In this document: positions 33,759 through 46,189 of the stretch, piece by piece
Layout: every line of letters starts with the position of its first letter
Position numbering within the stretch: the stretch's first letter is position 1
Assembly: GCF_000276665.1 (NCBI RefSeq)
Contig: NW_004955477.1
Span: 1,181,788-1,245,787 of the forward strand
Source: Chinchilla lanigera
Taxonomy: Eukaryota; Chordata; Mammalia; Rodentia; Chinchillidae
Length of the DNA stretch: 64,000 bases
Direction: 5' to 3'
Notes under the pieces: model-generated
What the model was told of the DNA's origin: nothing
The model's database searches: none
Seen by the model: the letters and a program-made list of their open reading frames with translations, nothing else
Translations under genes and position numbers: made by a program

Positions 33759-35150
33759 AAATTGTTTGTTACACACACGAATGAAGTAAGAAATAATGTA
33801 ATCTTCTTGCATGACAGAGACACCATTGCTTACCAAGCCAATAGTTTGCCTCTCATGTAAACCAGTTCTTTTCATTTTCAGAGATGAGGTTTTGTAATGC
33901 AGACCAAGTTTAAATTCGTGATGCTAAAGAAAATTTTGCCAGAGTACTCTTCACCACCCGCCATGGCAAAATAAGCAGCTATTGAGTGGGGAGGTCCCTT
34001 CTTTTGAACATATCCTCATACCACACATATTATCTAGCTAATACTTGTATCTGTACTTTATAGTATTACTTTTAGAAATTTTACACTGTTGTACTTTTTA
34101 AGTAAGTGGTAACAGATTATCTGTTCCCCATCATTTTCCATGTTATTTGAGAAATCTAGATACCGTTTTTTAAAAAATTTTCTCATTCAGCCACACATTT
34201 GAGTGTTTGCTATGGCCAAAGCACTGTGGACTCCAAGCTACCTTTGCAAAGATGAATAACAGTAGCTCCTTATTTAAATGTTACCCAGCTCAGTGTTTTT
34301 ATTTTCTTCTGTTTTCATCACCATATCTTAACCAAAAAACAAACAAACAAACTGAGTTGAAAACTACCAAGTTCAGCCTTATACAAAGTATTTCTTTAGA
34401 TCTATTGGAATTATGGCAAATGTTAACACCTTTGGAGCGTTGCCACCTGCCAGCCATTTTTCTTACAACCCTTGATGTGCTCTTGTATCCCATTTTACAA
34501 GCAAGGAAACCGGGGCATAGAAAATGAAGTAAGATGCTCCTTGGTGCAGGGCAGAAATGGAATCCAGACTCAGCCTGGCTGATGAAGGCCTTCCACTTTC
34601 ATTCCTTCGGGTCTTTAAGGCTTCTCCATCTTCAGGAGTCTTCCAGTAAAATGCCATTACCAACTAGCCTCCTATTAGCTAATTATTCTTCATGGATGAA
34701 TTTCAGATCTTTTCAAGTGGAGACACTGGCTGAGAACAGGGTTTAGAAGAAAAAATAAATAGGTGTGGTGGGAGCATATACGTTTTGGGAGAAAGAATGG
34801 GGTAAAGCTGGGGTGTAGCTGAAGTTGAGTGCTTTTCTAATGTGCACAAGACCCTGGGTTCTATCCTCAGTACCACAAACATGAGAGAGGATGAGGGGAT
34901 AGGTGAACAGGGTGGCAGGAAGATGCAGTTAGAGGGATAAGAAAAGCACTGAAACATGAGCTAAGAAACCCCAAAGTGCCATCTTCCCACCACATGCTGT
35001 ATGCAATATTTGACTCTTGATTTTAATACAGTAACTAAAAGCTACCCTGGAGTGTGAAGAATGACAAATTATAATAAAAACCTGAGTGGTGGCTTCAGAG
35101 TCTCTGAACGGGAGTTATTTGTATAGAGAACTCACAATATGAAGGAAAAA
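33759..35150. other. Intergenic, mostly unassigned
   Basis: No exon is recognisable. An ID copy lies at about 34803-34878 (AAAGCTGGGGTGTAGCTGAA ... TCCTCAGTACCACA). The rest is unassigned; 34490-34750 shows no known element. Confidence 0.6.
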
Positions 35151-35159
35151 TCTAAATGC

Positions 35160-35760
35160 ATTTTTTAAAAAAGTCAGGGCAAGTAGACAAAAATAGGAGT
35201 AAATAGAGTCATACATAGTATTTGAAAGTACAGATGAGTTAAAGCCATGTACTTAAAAATATTCAAATGAAGCAAAGGAAACAAATCCTAGCTATATACA
35301 ATTAGAATAGAAACATCTAAATCAAGATAATTCAGGAAAGTTCAGATAGAAAAAGGTCATCCTTATGAATGCCACAAAAACAAAAGCAGGAGTAGCAATA
35401 TTAGTATCTAACACAGCTGAATTAAAGGCAAAAATAATTTTAAAGGATATCTCATAAAAGAATTCAGCAAGTCCAATAGTCATGAACTTTATGTCCCTAA
35501 CAGTATAACCGAGAACTACATAGAGCAAAACAAATAGAAATACAATGAAAAAAATTGATAAAGTCATAATCATAGGTACTGACTTAGAACTCAAGTCAAA
35601 TTGGAAAAGGTAAGAACAGATATAAAGGATTTGGATGCTATAATTAACAAGGTTGCTATATGGAAAGAGAATTCTTGTTTCTTTGCTTAGTGCAAATGAA
35701 TAGTCATTAGAAATTTGTCTCAAAGGAAATCTACTAATTTCCAAAAGACAAAATTTTATA
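35160..35760 (+). mobile_element. Degenerate LINE-1 ORF2 fragment
   Basis: AACAAAAGCAGGAGTAGCAA and ATATTAGTATCTAACACAGC, followed by an A-rich coding-like strand, resemble the ORF2 endonuclease region of L1. No frame is intact. Confidence 0.55.
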
Positions 35761-35899
35761 GGCAGTGTTCACCTTGTACAATAAATAAACAGCAAAAAGA
35801 TAGGATATTTAAAAAGCTTGTAACTTTAACCTGGATTGATTAAAAAATCAAAATATAAATTACAAATTATCAACCAGGCTATGACCAGGCCAGTGCTTC

Positions 35900-36260
35900 T
35901 AGGAGGATGTACCAAGAATGCATGTCAGGGATATTTGGGGCTACCGGTACTGTAATGCATACTGGGCATCCCTTACCCAAAATGCTTGAGCCTAGAAGTA
36001 TTTCAGATTTCAGATATTTTTGAATTTTGGAATATTCTCATATACATGATGAGATACCTAGGAGATGGAACCCAAGTTGAAACCAGATTCAGTTATGTTT
36101 TGCATATATGTGAAAGGTAATTTTACCTTTGTAAAAGTATATGTGAAAAATGAATTTCAAATGTGAAATTTTCTTGGGGGATCATTTTGGTGCTCAAAAG
36201 CTTTCAGATTTTTGAAGCATTTTAGATTTTCAGATTAGTGCCCTTCAACACTACAATGAA
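35900..36260. repeat. Ancient interspersed element, class uncertain
   Basis: ATTTCAGATTTCAGATATTT, TTGAATTTTGGAATATTCTC and TGATGAGATACCTAGGAGAT are familiar from a widespread old mammalian repeat, but I cannot name the family with confidence. Confidence 0.4.
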
Positions 36261-38900
36261 AAATGTGAGATGGCTAAAATGGAATAAATGAAGCATGGAA
36301 AAACATCCTATACAATCACCCCTAGTCCTAGTTAGGCACCCCCAAATTAAGTGCAGCTATTAGTGTCATGATTCTACTCTCCAAATTCTAAGGTTTTATA
36401 TATAGTACGTGTGTGTACATACAGAAAGAAAATAGCTTTGTACTATTCTGTACACATGGTGTATGGTTCATTATTTTCTTAAGCAATATGAATTGCTGGT
36501 GTTTTCTTTTTAATCTCCATACACGGATCTACCTTATTTTTTTTTAAACTGATGAAATGCTCAGTGTAACAAGTCCAACTCAGTAAACCACGAAGCTCCC
36601 TAAAACCCCACCTGCTTAGAAGCAAAAGAAGCTAAAGGAAGAACAAGCCCAACACCATCCACTACCTCTTCCTGATTTCAGAGTCCCTTAGATGCCCCAT
36701 TCACCCTTTGTGCATGCTCCTGGGAATCCATACATCAACTACTTTACTATTTCTGTGGAACCAAAGCAGTTCAGGGCAATGTGCTCACAGTTCTTCCACT
36801 CCAAAATAGGAGGGTTGATGGTGTTTGCTTTCATGAAATTTTACCTTTATTATCAAGAGGGAAGCTAATACTAAGATAAATCACCTTAGTTTCTGTGTTT
36901 TAAAATCTAATAATTTCTCTGTAAATCAGATCTTTTTCCTTTTGGAGATGTAAACTAATAACAAAGTAATATCTGGTTGTAGGGTTTTGTTCCCTTGGAG
37001 GGTTAGGGCATCTAAAGGGAGTTCACCGGGTTGAGTAAACAGCCCCTTCAAGTCTTGCTGTATTGTACACTCTGTCATATAACAGAAATCTATCACTGTA
37101 TAATGTGTGTATGGTCCCTTTACACATTAATACTCCATCTTTCCAACCCAATTGATTTTTGCAAGTAGACAAAGGCTAACGATATGCTTATTGATTGTGG
37201 CTAATCATTTTAAATGCGTTTTGTAATGAGCATTTTTAGACTGAAACAAACCTTCACTTGTCCAGTGGGCAAGAGGTGTTGTGCATTACTTGAGCTGAAA
37301 TGTATCAGTATAAAACAGTTGCCAGATATAGAAAGATATAGATCTTATTTTTTACATTATGTAAAAAATTTGGACTTTAATGATGACGTTCTCACAAGAC
37401 ATCTGGTGTGGACATCCATGCTGTCTTTGTGTTAACACACTTCTTTCCTAAGTTGATCCTACATTTGTATAAATATTTGCCTCATCCTACCTGATACTTT
37501 GGTTCAAAATCTCTGTTGGATTGCCTCAGTAATCAGGGCAATTTCCAGAAGAATAAACATTTCATAACAAGTTTACCTCATCATCTCTGACTGGTAATGT
37601 AGACAATGAAGAACCTGAGTCCAAATCAAACACGGCAGCAGCACCACCGGTCCTTGAGAACAAGCCACTGCACACCCTTGTGCAAAGCCAGAGTAGGCCC
37701 CTGGCATCCGAAAGGCAAGCTCTTGAAAGACAGTACTCATACTTCCTCCTTCATGTCCAGCGGGAAAAGGAAGTGCTGTCATGGTTGGCTGTTGGTTGGT
37801 TAGTTTAAGGCTTTTATATCGTTTCTTTCAAGACTCACCTGTCTTGTATTCCTCAAATGTTGTCCTATGCTTCTTGAATTATAAAATGTTTTGACCCCTA
37901 ATTTCATACCATTTTTATGGCCTTGGTTGGTTTCCCCTCTATGGCTCTGTAGTTATTTCTGTATACCTTATATCACGGAGCTCACGGGATGCCTCCAGCA
38001 GCCTCTACAAGTGCCCTCTGGAGGTTGAGAAGGGCTTCCCTAACTTTCCTGGGCATAGACCCAGCTATAACTGGAGGCCCATCCATGGATTGATTCTTTC
38101 TAGACTTTGAAAAAATTTTCTCTGCTCTCCTTTTGTAGTTTTTAGTTGTAGTGTTACCTGCCATGTGCTCATTATAATCCACAGGATTATTTTTAAGTGT
38201 AATAGTATTCAAAGTATAAAGAATTAGAATATATTTTCACCAAGAATATATATGTAAACTTTAAAAAATTATTTTTGTTTTCAAAAACATTTTCTTCTAA
38301 AGTCATCTTTAAAATTAATAAAAGTCAAAATAGAAATTTAATTAAAAATTTTATTTACAAAACTGAATTTTTAAATCTTATTTTTTGAAATTTTAATTGT
38401 TATTAAATATGTTCTATAAAAATAAAACCATTTACAATTTTAACATTCATTGTCCGTTCACCAGTGTAAAAAATTGGTGTCACATACTGTGCATGTTACA
38501 ACTAGTCCTATATAAATAATCAAATTTGATAGTAATCAGAATTATTCATAGTGCAGAATGTTATTCAGCCTCCATTTGAAACATTTGGAAAGCCATGCCA
38601 GTTCTCAGGAACCTCCGAAACTGCCCATCAGTACACAGAGAACCCAGTAGATAGGTAGTTCAGTGCAGCGGGAAATAAGCATGGTTATACAAGAATCTGT
38701 TGCATTCTTTTTATTTGATAGAAAAGATTGGACAAGGTTGTAAATTTTTTTATATCTAAACAAATCTTCCTTACCTAAAAAGTAGTATCTTTCTCTGAAA
38801 ATGTCTTTCCTGATATGTCCTGCCTTAGGATGCCAGCCTCATTTTGTATCACCCCTTTATGACAAAGGAGGTGGAGAAGTCTCCACTGATTTAAAATGTT
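36261..38900. other. Intergenic, no feature recognised
   Basis: AT-rich DNA without identifiable repeats, exons or CpG clustering. Several open frames of 60-76 codons overlap on both strands and have no recognisable similarity. Confidence 0.6.
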
Positions 38901-38904
38901 TTAG

Positions 38905-39078
38905 TCATCATGGCATATTTCTGTAATCCCAACACTTTGAGAGCTTAAAGCAAGAGGACGGCACATTTAAGCCCAACCTGAGCAATTTAGCAAGAGCCTA
39001 CAAAAATAAACAAATAAACAAAATGCCTGGGGATGTAGTTCAGTGCAAAGACCCTAGGTTCATTTTCCAATGCCAGGA
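38905..39078 (+). mobile_element. B1-ID composite SINE
   Basis: B1 half (CATATTTCTGTAATCCCAAC ... GCAATTTAGCAAGAGC), linker, and ID half (GCCTGGGGATGTAGTTCAGT ... TTCATTTTCCAATGCC). Confidence 0.85.
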
Positions 39079-39265
39079 CAAACAAAATGTCAGTCATAAG
39101 AATAGTGCTCAGGTCATGGTGTGCCAGTGCTGAAATGCATGGCCAGAGTACCTGAGCCAATCCGAGACTTGGGCCAGGTAAGAGCAGAACTAACACAGAT
39201 AAAACTCGGTAAGCTACTTGAAAGCCTCTAGGTTCATTCTGAAATGATTCAAAATACCTTGCCTT

Positions 39266-39382
39266 GGGGCTGGGGATTTAGCTCAGCGGCAAAAGAGCCT
39301 GCCTGGCATGCGCAAGGTCATGAGTTCGGTTCCCGGTACCGGAGAAAAACCAAAAAAAAACAAAAAACAAAAAAAGAAAAAA
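39266..39382 (+). mobile_element. ID SINE, young, with 13-bp target duplication
   Basis: GGGGCTGGGGATTTAGCTCAG ... GTTCGGTTCCCGGTACCGG keeps its CpGs. AAAATACCTTGCC flanks it at 39251-39263 and 39383-39395. Confidence 0.96.
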
Positions 39383-39417
39383 AAAATACCTTGCCAAATT
39401 CTTGGGAGCTGATAAAG

Positions 39418-40206
39418 TAAAGCCTTATTTTTTAATCTAGTTTTTAAAATGCTCTATTCAACATCATATGGGAAGTTCTAGCTAATGCAATAAGATGAGA
39501 AAAGGAATATTACACATTTATGAATAGGAAAACAATATTGTCAGTGTTAGTTCTGGGGCCAGGGATATAGCTCCATGACACAAGCACCTGCCTGACAAGT
39601 GCAAGATCCTGAGTTCGAGTCTTGGGACCAAAAAATAAATAAATAAAAATAAAAAGATGTTAGTTCTTCCCAAGTTATTTTTAAATTCAGAGCAATCTGT
39701 ATCAAAATCTGTAGCAAATTTTTTTGTGGATATTGAAAAACTGATTCTGAAATTTATGTGAAGAGGCAGAAGGCCTGCAATAGCCAAGCTAATATTAAAG
39801 AACAAAGTTGGGTAACTGGCACTACCATGACTTCAAGATATAATATAAAGCTACAATAATCAACACAATGTAGTGTTGACAAAAACACAGAGAAGTAAAA
39901 CATAATAGAAAGCCCAGAAATAGACCCAAATAAATATAGTCAACTGATCTACAACAAAGGATCAAAGGCAATACAGTGGAGAAAGGTTGTCTTTTCAACA
40001 AGTGGTACTAGAACAACTGAACATCAACATGCAGAAAAAAACCCCAAGAATCTAGAAACAGATCTTACACCGTTCACAAAATTAAAATGGATTATAGACC
40101 TAAATGAAGATATGAAACTATAAAATTTCTATGAGATAATAGCAGCAAATCTAGATGTCTTTGGATTCACTGATTACTTTTTAGATACAACCCTGAGGAC
40201 ATGACC
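39418..40206 (+). mobile_element. LINE-1 ORF2 fragment (contains an ID insertion)
   Basis: TATGGGAAGTTCTAGCTAAT, AAGAGGCAGAAGGCCTGCAA and GATCTACAACAAAGGATCAA are conserved L1 ORF2 words in order. An ID element interrupts it at 39555-39657. Confidence 0.85.
39555..39657 (+). mobile_element. ID SINE inserted in L1
   Basis: GGGGCCAGGGATATAGCTCC ... TTCGAGTCTTGGGACC plus an (AAAT)n tail. TGTTAGTTCT flanks it at 39545-39554 and 39658-39667. Confidence 0.95.
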
Positions 40207-40207
40207 T

Positions 40208-40438
40208 GCTATAGTTCGGATTTTAAATATCCCCCAAAGGTCTGTGTATTAAAGCTTGTTTCTCAGAATAGAGCTATTGGAAGGTGGTGGAACTTTTAAA
40301 AAGTGTGAGCTACTGGGAAGTCTTCAGGACCTTAAGAGTGGAGTATGTCCTTGAGGTCAACAGCAGAACAGCATTTGCTTTCTCTCCTCTGTGCTTCCTG
40401 GCTCTCCAGGAGATGAGCAGCTTTACTTTGTTACATAC
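40208..40438 (+). mobile_element. LTR fragment, MaLR type
   Basis: TGCTATAGTTCGGATTTTAA ... TCCCCCAAAGGTCTGTGTAT starts like an old MaLR LTR. It is cut at 40438 by a second LTR. Confidence 0.65.
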
Positions 40439-41840
40439 TGTTATGGTTTGTGTCTACATGTTCCCCTCAAAGCTTCAGGAGGTCAGAGGTGGCTGAATCT
40501 AGAGTGTAAGATGCTGGTATTAAGAGTGGGTGATTACTAAATCAGTCCACTGATTGGTTTGGTACCAGCGCCTGGTAACCTACATAGAGTAGAAAAGGTG
40601 CAGAAAAAAGCTGCTAATGTCTCTTGATTGCTTGCTTTGCTACCTTCTGGCTGCCATGAACTGTTTCTCCTCTGCAATGCCTGTCTGTCCTGCCACCCAA
40701 TTATGGGCTGAAACCTCTACAAACTGTGAGCTAAATAAACATTTCCTCCCTTTCCTTGTGGGTGTTGGGTATTTTGTCTCAGCAATGAGAAAAGTAACCA
40801 AAACAGAATTTGATATCAGGAGTGGGGTGATTGCTGGTACTATACCTGACCATGTGGTTCAGGAGTCTTTGGGAATGGCTTGCGGGCAGAGTTTGGAAAG
40901 GTGTGGAGATTCTGGGTGAAAAATTAGAGCTGGAAGACCTAAGCCTGTACTGTATGGGAGATTCTGTAGCTGAGAAGGCCAGAGGCTGACTGAAATTCTG
41001 CTAGTAAAGACCAGGCTTGGGAGATTTCTGCTGGGGAGAAGGACTGCACTGGCTGTTGGACTACAGATGCTGTGTGCTACCCCTCAACAGAAAGTTTGTC
41101 TGCATTTTGCTTATGTCCAGAGACTTTGCCTGAGACTGAGATTAAGGGCAGCAGACTAATTAATCTTGCAGAATAAATTTCAAGGCAGTCTAATGTTGAG
41201 GCGGTGGCATGACTACTGTTGAGGACTTTTAGCCAGATATATGTTGTGAATCAAGAGTAAAGAGCCTAGCAGAATGACTTGAAAACATTGTCAAGAAAGG
41301 AAGCTCCAGTAAAGTTGCAGTGTGCAAAGGAGAAACAGAGAAGAAACGGGACACTGAAAAGACTAGAAAGAAAAAGCCAAGTATTTCAGAAGAAGGCAAC
41401 AGAAAAGATGGATAGTCTAACTACATCACAAGAACCAGCAGGACCCCATCCTTTGCAGCCTCAAAATTGCAAAAGTGAAAGACTTTGCATTAAGAAAGCC
41501 TCAGAGCCCCATGTTCCAGAGTGCCAGTGGCCTAGAGAATTTGTTCCTGAGAATTCTTTTGTTTTTGTCTGTTTGTTTGTTTTTGGGGTACTGGGAATCA
41601 AACTTATGACCTCACACTTGCCAGGCAGGTGCTGCACCGCTGAGCTATACCCCTGGCTCTGTTCCTTGGAATTGGATTCAGAGTGTTGAGGAATCCAGAC
41701 ACTCAACCCCTACAACCAAGAGAGAAGAAAGCCTGGATATTGCTCCAGCTGGTGGCAGACCCTGGCATCATCCACATGTTGGGGTCAGGAAGGTTTTTCC
41801 TCCCTTACTTTGTGGGTGTTGGGTATTTTATCTCAGCAAT
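40439..41840 (+). mobile_element. MaLR-like provirus: 5' LTR, internal region, 3' LTR remnant
   Basis: The 5' LTR at 40439-40805 runs from TGTTATGGTTTGTGTCTACA to AGTAACCAAAACA. The internal region 40806-41790 starts AATTTGATATCAGGAGTGGGG, typical of MaLR, and is non-coding. At about 41793-41840, TCCCTTACTTTGTGGGTGTT repeats the end of the LTR, so most of the 3' LTR is lost. An ID copy is inserted at 41561-41659. Confidence 0.8.
41561..41659 (-). mobile_element. ID SINE inserted in the MaLR internal region
   Basis: (TTTG)n, then GGGTACTGGGAATCAAACTT ... GAGCTATACCCCTGGC, reverse ID. GTTCC(T)GAATT-type words flank it. Confidence 0.93.
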
Positions 41841-41944
41841 GAGTCTCACCTCTGTTAAGATTGGTGTTAGTACTTCTTGATTTTTGTCTAAAAGCTTAAA
41901 CCTTAATTTGAGGAAAACAATGTTTGAAAGGAAAGGCAAAAGTT

Positions 41945-42085
41945 GGACATGGTGGTACACACTTTTAATCCCAGCTACTAGAGAGGCTAAGGCAGGAGGA
42001 TTGCATGATTGAGACCAACCTGTGCAATTTAATGAGACCCTGTCTCAAAATAACAGAGCTGAGGATGTAGCTCAGTGGTAAAGTA
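41945..42085 (+). mobile_element. B1-ID composite SINE, 3'-truncated
   Basis: TGGACATGGTGGTACACACT ... GAGACCCTGTCTCAAAATAA, then GAGCTGAGGATGTAGCTCAG, after which similarity stops. Confidence 0.85.
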
Positions 42086-43703
42086 TTAGCATATAGCAAC
42101 ATGAGGAAGAGATGAGGGAAGTGGGTCCCTGGGGCCCAGGAAGGGTTTGAAGCAAGAGTTGAAGCCCATGGGAGAGTGAAGAGAGAAATCTCAATGAAAA
42201 AGGAAATGGCAGGCAGTGTTTTATCCCTGAGATGAGACTCACTTTGTGGGAGGGGCAGCTCAAACCTGCAGATGCATGGTGACTACTGGTAACCCCAAGG
42301 CTTCTATGAAGAAATGCACCAATGGATTGGAGCAGTGGACACAGCAGACTGCAGTGGCTGGTTAAGTTATTTGTTCAGATGTCCCATAGGAGAAGGTGAT
42401 GGGCTGGTAGCCATCTTGGAGGGGGGCCAACTGAGCTCAGAACTTAGAACAACTGCATAGCAACAGGGTCAGGGAGCCAAGTTCAAGTCAGCAGAAGGTC
42501 AGGAAGCTGAGTTCAAATGGGCAGGAGGTGCATGGACTGTTGCAGGCTGAACAAATCTGGTTCCAGCCTCACAGCCAGAAACCAGCATAAACTTCAATGA
42601 AACTAAAGGTGCAGGCTTGCTGGGATTATCCACTACCCTACTGTAAAGCTATATCTGGCTTTCTGGGATTAATCAACTCAGATCTGGACTCTACCCACAT
42701 TGTCTACAGCAGAGACACACCTTAAAGTGAACATTGTTTTTCTTCTTTTCTTTTTTTTTCTGTCTTGTTTTGTTTTGTTCCATTTGGTTTTTTTCTTGAT
42801 TGTTTTTGTTTTTATATGTGTGCACAGTTTTTAGGTTGTTTGTTGTTTTTGTTCTGTTCTTGTTTTTATTTCTTCCTTCTCTTTCTCATCTTCACCAGTT
42901 TCTCAAAATTTGCATGACCTTTCTTTGACCTCCAGCCTTGCTTGTAATCCCTTCCTCTTCTATTTCTCTATTTTTTCTGCTAAGACCTTTTAAACTTTCT
43001 CCTCTGAGGGTAAAATCACCATATTGAGGGCTTATTTGCTGCACACAATTTTCTGGTTCATTTTAGATTTTGCTATATAACCACAAATATAGTTCATTGT
43101 GTTAGAGTTGGCAAATTAATAGTTACCTCAGTTTGTCATTTTCAGTGCTGTGTTTGATGCTATTGTTATTGCTGATTGTACCACATTAGTCAAGGTGACA
43201 TATTGTTCTAATTGGTTGTCCTTCCTGGAATACCAAGACTGAGATTGCCTAAGGGTCATAAAAATTTCTATAGGCCAGTGTCAAAGAACGAGGGGCTAGG
43301 CCAAGAAGGCAGCATTTTCTCATCCTCAATAAATCTAAAAGGTAGGATCTTGCAAAAGACTCAAAACCAAAAATCCAGCTACCTGAAAGACACCTCTGAG
43401 AAGTAGTCATTTTCTAAGGGTTCTAAATGATAGCAATAAAGCTACTTGCCATGGATAATTACAAGTATCAATACAGGAATTAAACTAAAAATAAATAAAA
43501 AATGAGAAGACACTTGTGGTGGATTGACAACTGGTGGTCAACTTGTAACACCCAGCTGAAATGCACCAGCGTGGTGCTGAGTGTGGGAAGCCCACCTGAG
43601 GATTGTTGCCAGCAGCATAAGAGGCAGAACTGCAGAAAAAGCTGGGAGAAGCTGTTGAGAAGCTGTAGGGAGCTGCTGGTTTTCCTGGAGGAGCTTGTCC
43701 TGA

Positions 43704-44010
43704 TGGCTTTCCTGGTGAACTTGGTTGTTCTCTTTGTCAAAGGAGCTCAGGACCTTACTGTCACTGAGAATAACTTTGGTTCATCTTGTGGGACTTCTGA
43801 TCCTCACTTTGAGCATTGCATCCTGGCTGTAGAGGGGAAGATGGGACACGGCTTGGTCTTCATGAGAAGCATGTCACATTGGCTTTCCTGATGGGAACTT
43901 GGCTATTCTTATCATTGGAAGAGCTTGGGACCTCATTGTTGCTGAGGATGGCTGTGGTACTTTTCAGGAGAGCTCTGGGTCTTACTTTGAGTGTTGTTTC
44001 CTGGCTCCAG
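43704..44010. repeat. Two tandem ~176-bp monomer-like units
   Basis: TGGCTTTCCTG...GAACTTGG starts both units (43704 and 43880) and TTTGAG...TCCTGGCT ends both. Two small indels separate them. They lie upstream of L1 ORF1. Confidence 0.85.
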
Positions 44011-44129
44011 TGCAGATCCCTCAGCCTGCTAGCACAGACCTTTCCTCCATCTGGCACAGACTTTCTAGCTGTCACCACTGACCTTTGGGCCTTCCCAGTG
44101 TAGATCCATGAAACAAGCCTGCATGAGAC

Positions 44130-44250
44130 ATTGTCATGGGCTCTAGGCCTCCAGCTAGACTCACAGGAGGAATTGTTATGGGCTCTAGGTCTTTAGCTGG
44201 ACTCATGTAGGACATTACTGTGGGATCCAGGCCTTCAGAGGGATTCTTTG
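44130..44250. repeat. 42-bp tandem repeat, about 2.9 copies
   Basis: Units start at 44130, 44172 and 44214 with ATTGTCATGGGCTCTAGGCC-type sequence (ATTGTTATGGGCTCTAGGTC, ATTACTGTGGGATCCAGGCC). Confidence 0.93.
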
Positions 44251-45085
44251 GTCTTTAGTGTGTGGACAGATTTCTTGCACTCTTTTTGCATATGACTCTT
44301 TGGGTGACTATTGTAAAATAATCTTATAATTAAGTGTCATGTACCGTATTGTTCTCCTTGCAAAATCCCAAACCATGATAACACCTAAACAAGATGCAAC
44401 CCCCTATTTCCAGCTCACTAAAGGCAATGAGGTGGAACAATCTAAAATCCATGACCTAGACTCTCTGAAGTGGTAACAGCAGAAACAACCAAGTAGATGA
44501 ACAAGTTTCTAGAAAAAATCAAATCCACAATAATTTCTCAGATAATTAGAGGGATGGTGACCGTAATGAAAGACATGGTTAGTGACTCTAGAACAAATAT
44601 AGATAAAAAAAATAGAGGAGTTTAGGAATATGATGAAAACCATGAATACCCAACAAAGGAAAGAAATAGAATCTATGAAACAGGTATCAAGGAGATTAAA
44701 AATTCCATTGAAAGTATATGCAGCAGAATGAGCCACTGTGAGGCCAGAATTTCAGATACAGAAGACAGGATTGCAATTAGTGATCATGAAAAAGAAAGAT
44801 TTCTTAAAAATAGCAAGGGGCCATGAGAAATCAATCCAGCAGCTGTTAGATGATGCAAAGAAGAATAACATAGGATTGATCAGAGTCAATGAAAAAAGAG
44901 GAGATAGTGCAAAGAACATAAAAATCCTGTTCAGTGTAGTCATGGCAGAAAACTTTCCAAGCCGGGGAAAAGAATTTGATATACAGATAAGTGAGACATA
45001 TAGAACTCCAATTAGCTGTGGTCAAAAAAAGATCTACATTGGGCATGTAATAGCCAAGATTCCAGAAATTCAACAAAAATACCTC

Positions 45086-45905
45086 AGACTGAGTTATTTG
45101 TAAACTGTAGAAATTTATTTCTCACAGTTCTGGAGGCTGCAAAGTCCACTATCAAGGTGCTGATAGTGTTTAGTGAGGGCTTTCTGCCTCACAGATGGCA
45201 TGGTGTCTTCACAAGGCAGAAAGGGAAAACAAACTCTCTCAGGCTTTTTCTCTAAGGTTACTAATCCCATTCATGAGGCTAAGGCCCTAGGTTAGTTAAC
45301 TGTCTGTCCCTGTGACAAAAGACCTAAGAATAAAAAGTTAAAGTAGAAAGATTTATTTTGGCTCATGATTTTAGAGGCTTAAGTTCATGTTCAGCCAGTT
45401 CATTGCTCAGGGGATCTGAGGTGAGACAGAAACATCAAGCCAGAAAAACGTGGGTGGACGAAAGCTGCTATACTAATGTTTTGGTAGCTAGAAAGCATAG
45501 AGAGAGACAGATAGAGACAGAGAGACAGATAGACAGACAGACAGACAGAGACAGAGAGAGAGCCAGCCAGCCAGAGAAGAAAGAGCCAGGGACCAGATAT
45601 AGTCCCTAAGTTCATATCCACACAATCTATTTGCTTCAACTAGGCCCCATCTCCTAAATTTTCATTACCTCCCAACAATGTCATCAAATTATATTTTTAT
45701 TGATAAATCAATCTACTGATAAAGTTACACCCCTCCAAAAACCTCACCTTTGATTATATGAGCTTTTGGGGAGACATCTTAGACCTAAATCATAACAAGC
45801 TCCCATGAATTAGTAACCTCCTAAAGACTCTATCTCTTCATAGGACATTGATAATCAGGATTCAGGATATGAATTTGGAGGGACGCAGACAATCAGACCA
45901 TAGCA
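45086..45905 (-). mobile_element. MaLR LTR interrupted by a younger LTR
   Basis: The outer LTR (45086-45295 and about 45797-45905) has GAAATTTATTTCTCACAGTTC at one end and GGACGCAGACAATCAGACCA at the other. The inner LTR (about 45296-45796) runs from TTAACTGTCTGTCCCTGTG to CCTAAATCATAACA. Both are reverse orientation. Confidence 0.75.
45495..45580. repeat. (GACA)n / GA / CCAG simple repeat in the inner LTR
   Basis: AGACAGATAGACAGACAGAC followed by GAGAGAGAGCCAGCCAGCC. Its last 25 bp recur exactly at 46550-46574. Confidence 0.93.
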
Positions 45906-46076
45906 GTGGGCTACTGGACCTGTCTAGGCCTTCCTGAAATGTACAATGGGCATGATGATCATAATGATGCCCACCTTGAAAGATTGTTGGTTGCTGTAAG
46001 GAGTAAGTTATATATTACATGCAAACCTGGGCAGAGTATCAGGTATATAGAAAACCATTCAGTAAATATATACCAC
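45906..46076 (+). mobile_element. MIR
   Basis: AATGGGCATGATGATCATAA ... GTTGCTGTAAGGAGTAAG ... CCTGGGCAGAGTATCAGGT follows the MIR consensus layout. Confidence 0.65.
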
Positions 46077-46189
46077 AAGCTGGGTATTCTGGTACCTAAT
46101 TTAGTGTTCTTGTCTCACAAAGTCAAATCAACTGCTAATAAGCAATCTAGAAAGAAAATTTGAAAAACTTCTAAAACCCCACTTTTTCT

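Larger units (their letters stand above)
42300..45085 (+). mobile_element. LINE-1 5' region and ORF1 fragment
   Basis: 44738-45070 encodes a recognisable L1 ORF1p C-terminal part (NIGLIRVNEKRGD, then AENFPSRGKEFDIQ and ETYRTPISCG), aligning with the conserved ENFPxxxKExxIQxxExxRTP region. An upstream ATG at 44375 with ITPKQDAT looks like the ORF1 start; the frame is broken between them. 42500-44370 would then be 5' UTR, including T-rich DNA and tandem units. The ORF1 end is cut off by an LTR at about 45085. The left border is uncertain. Confidence 0.7.

Noticed and set aside
35322..35744. 140-codon hydrophobic minus-strand frame that could pass for a membrane protein
   Set aside because: It is the reverse of an A-rich degenerate L1 ORF2 fragment; hydrophobicity comes from T-rich codons.
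43502..43891. 129-codon frame
   Set aside because: It lies in the tandem units upstream of L1 ORF1, frames overlap on both strands, and no similarity is seen.
44738..45103. A 121-codon gene-like frame
   Set aside because: It aligns with LINE-1 ORF1p, so it is a retrotransposon remnant and not a host gene.
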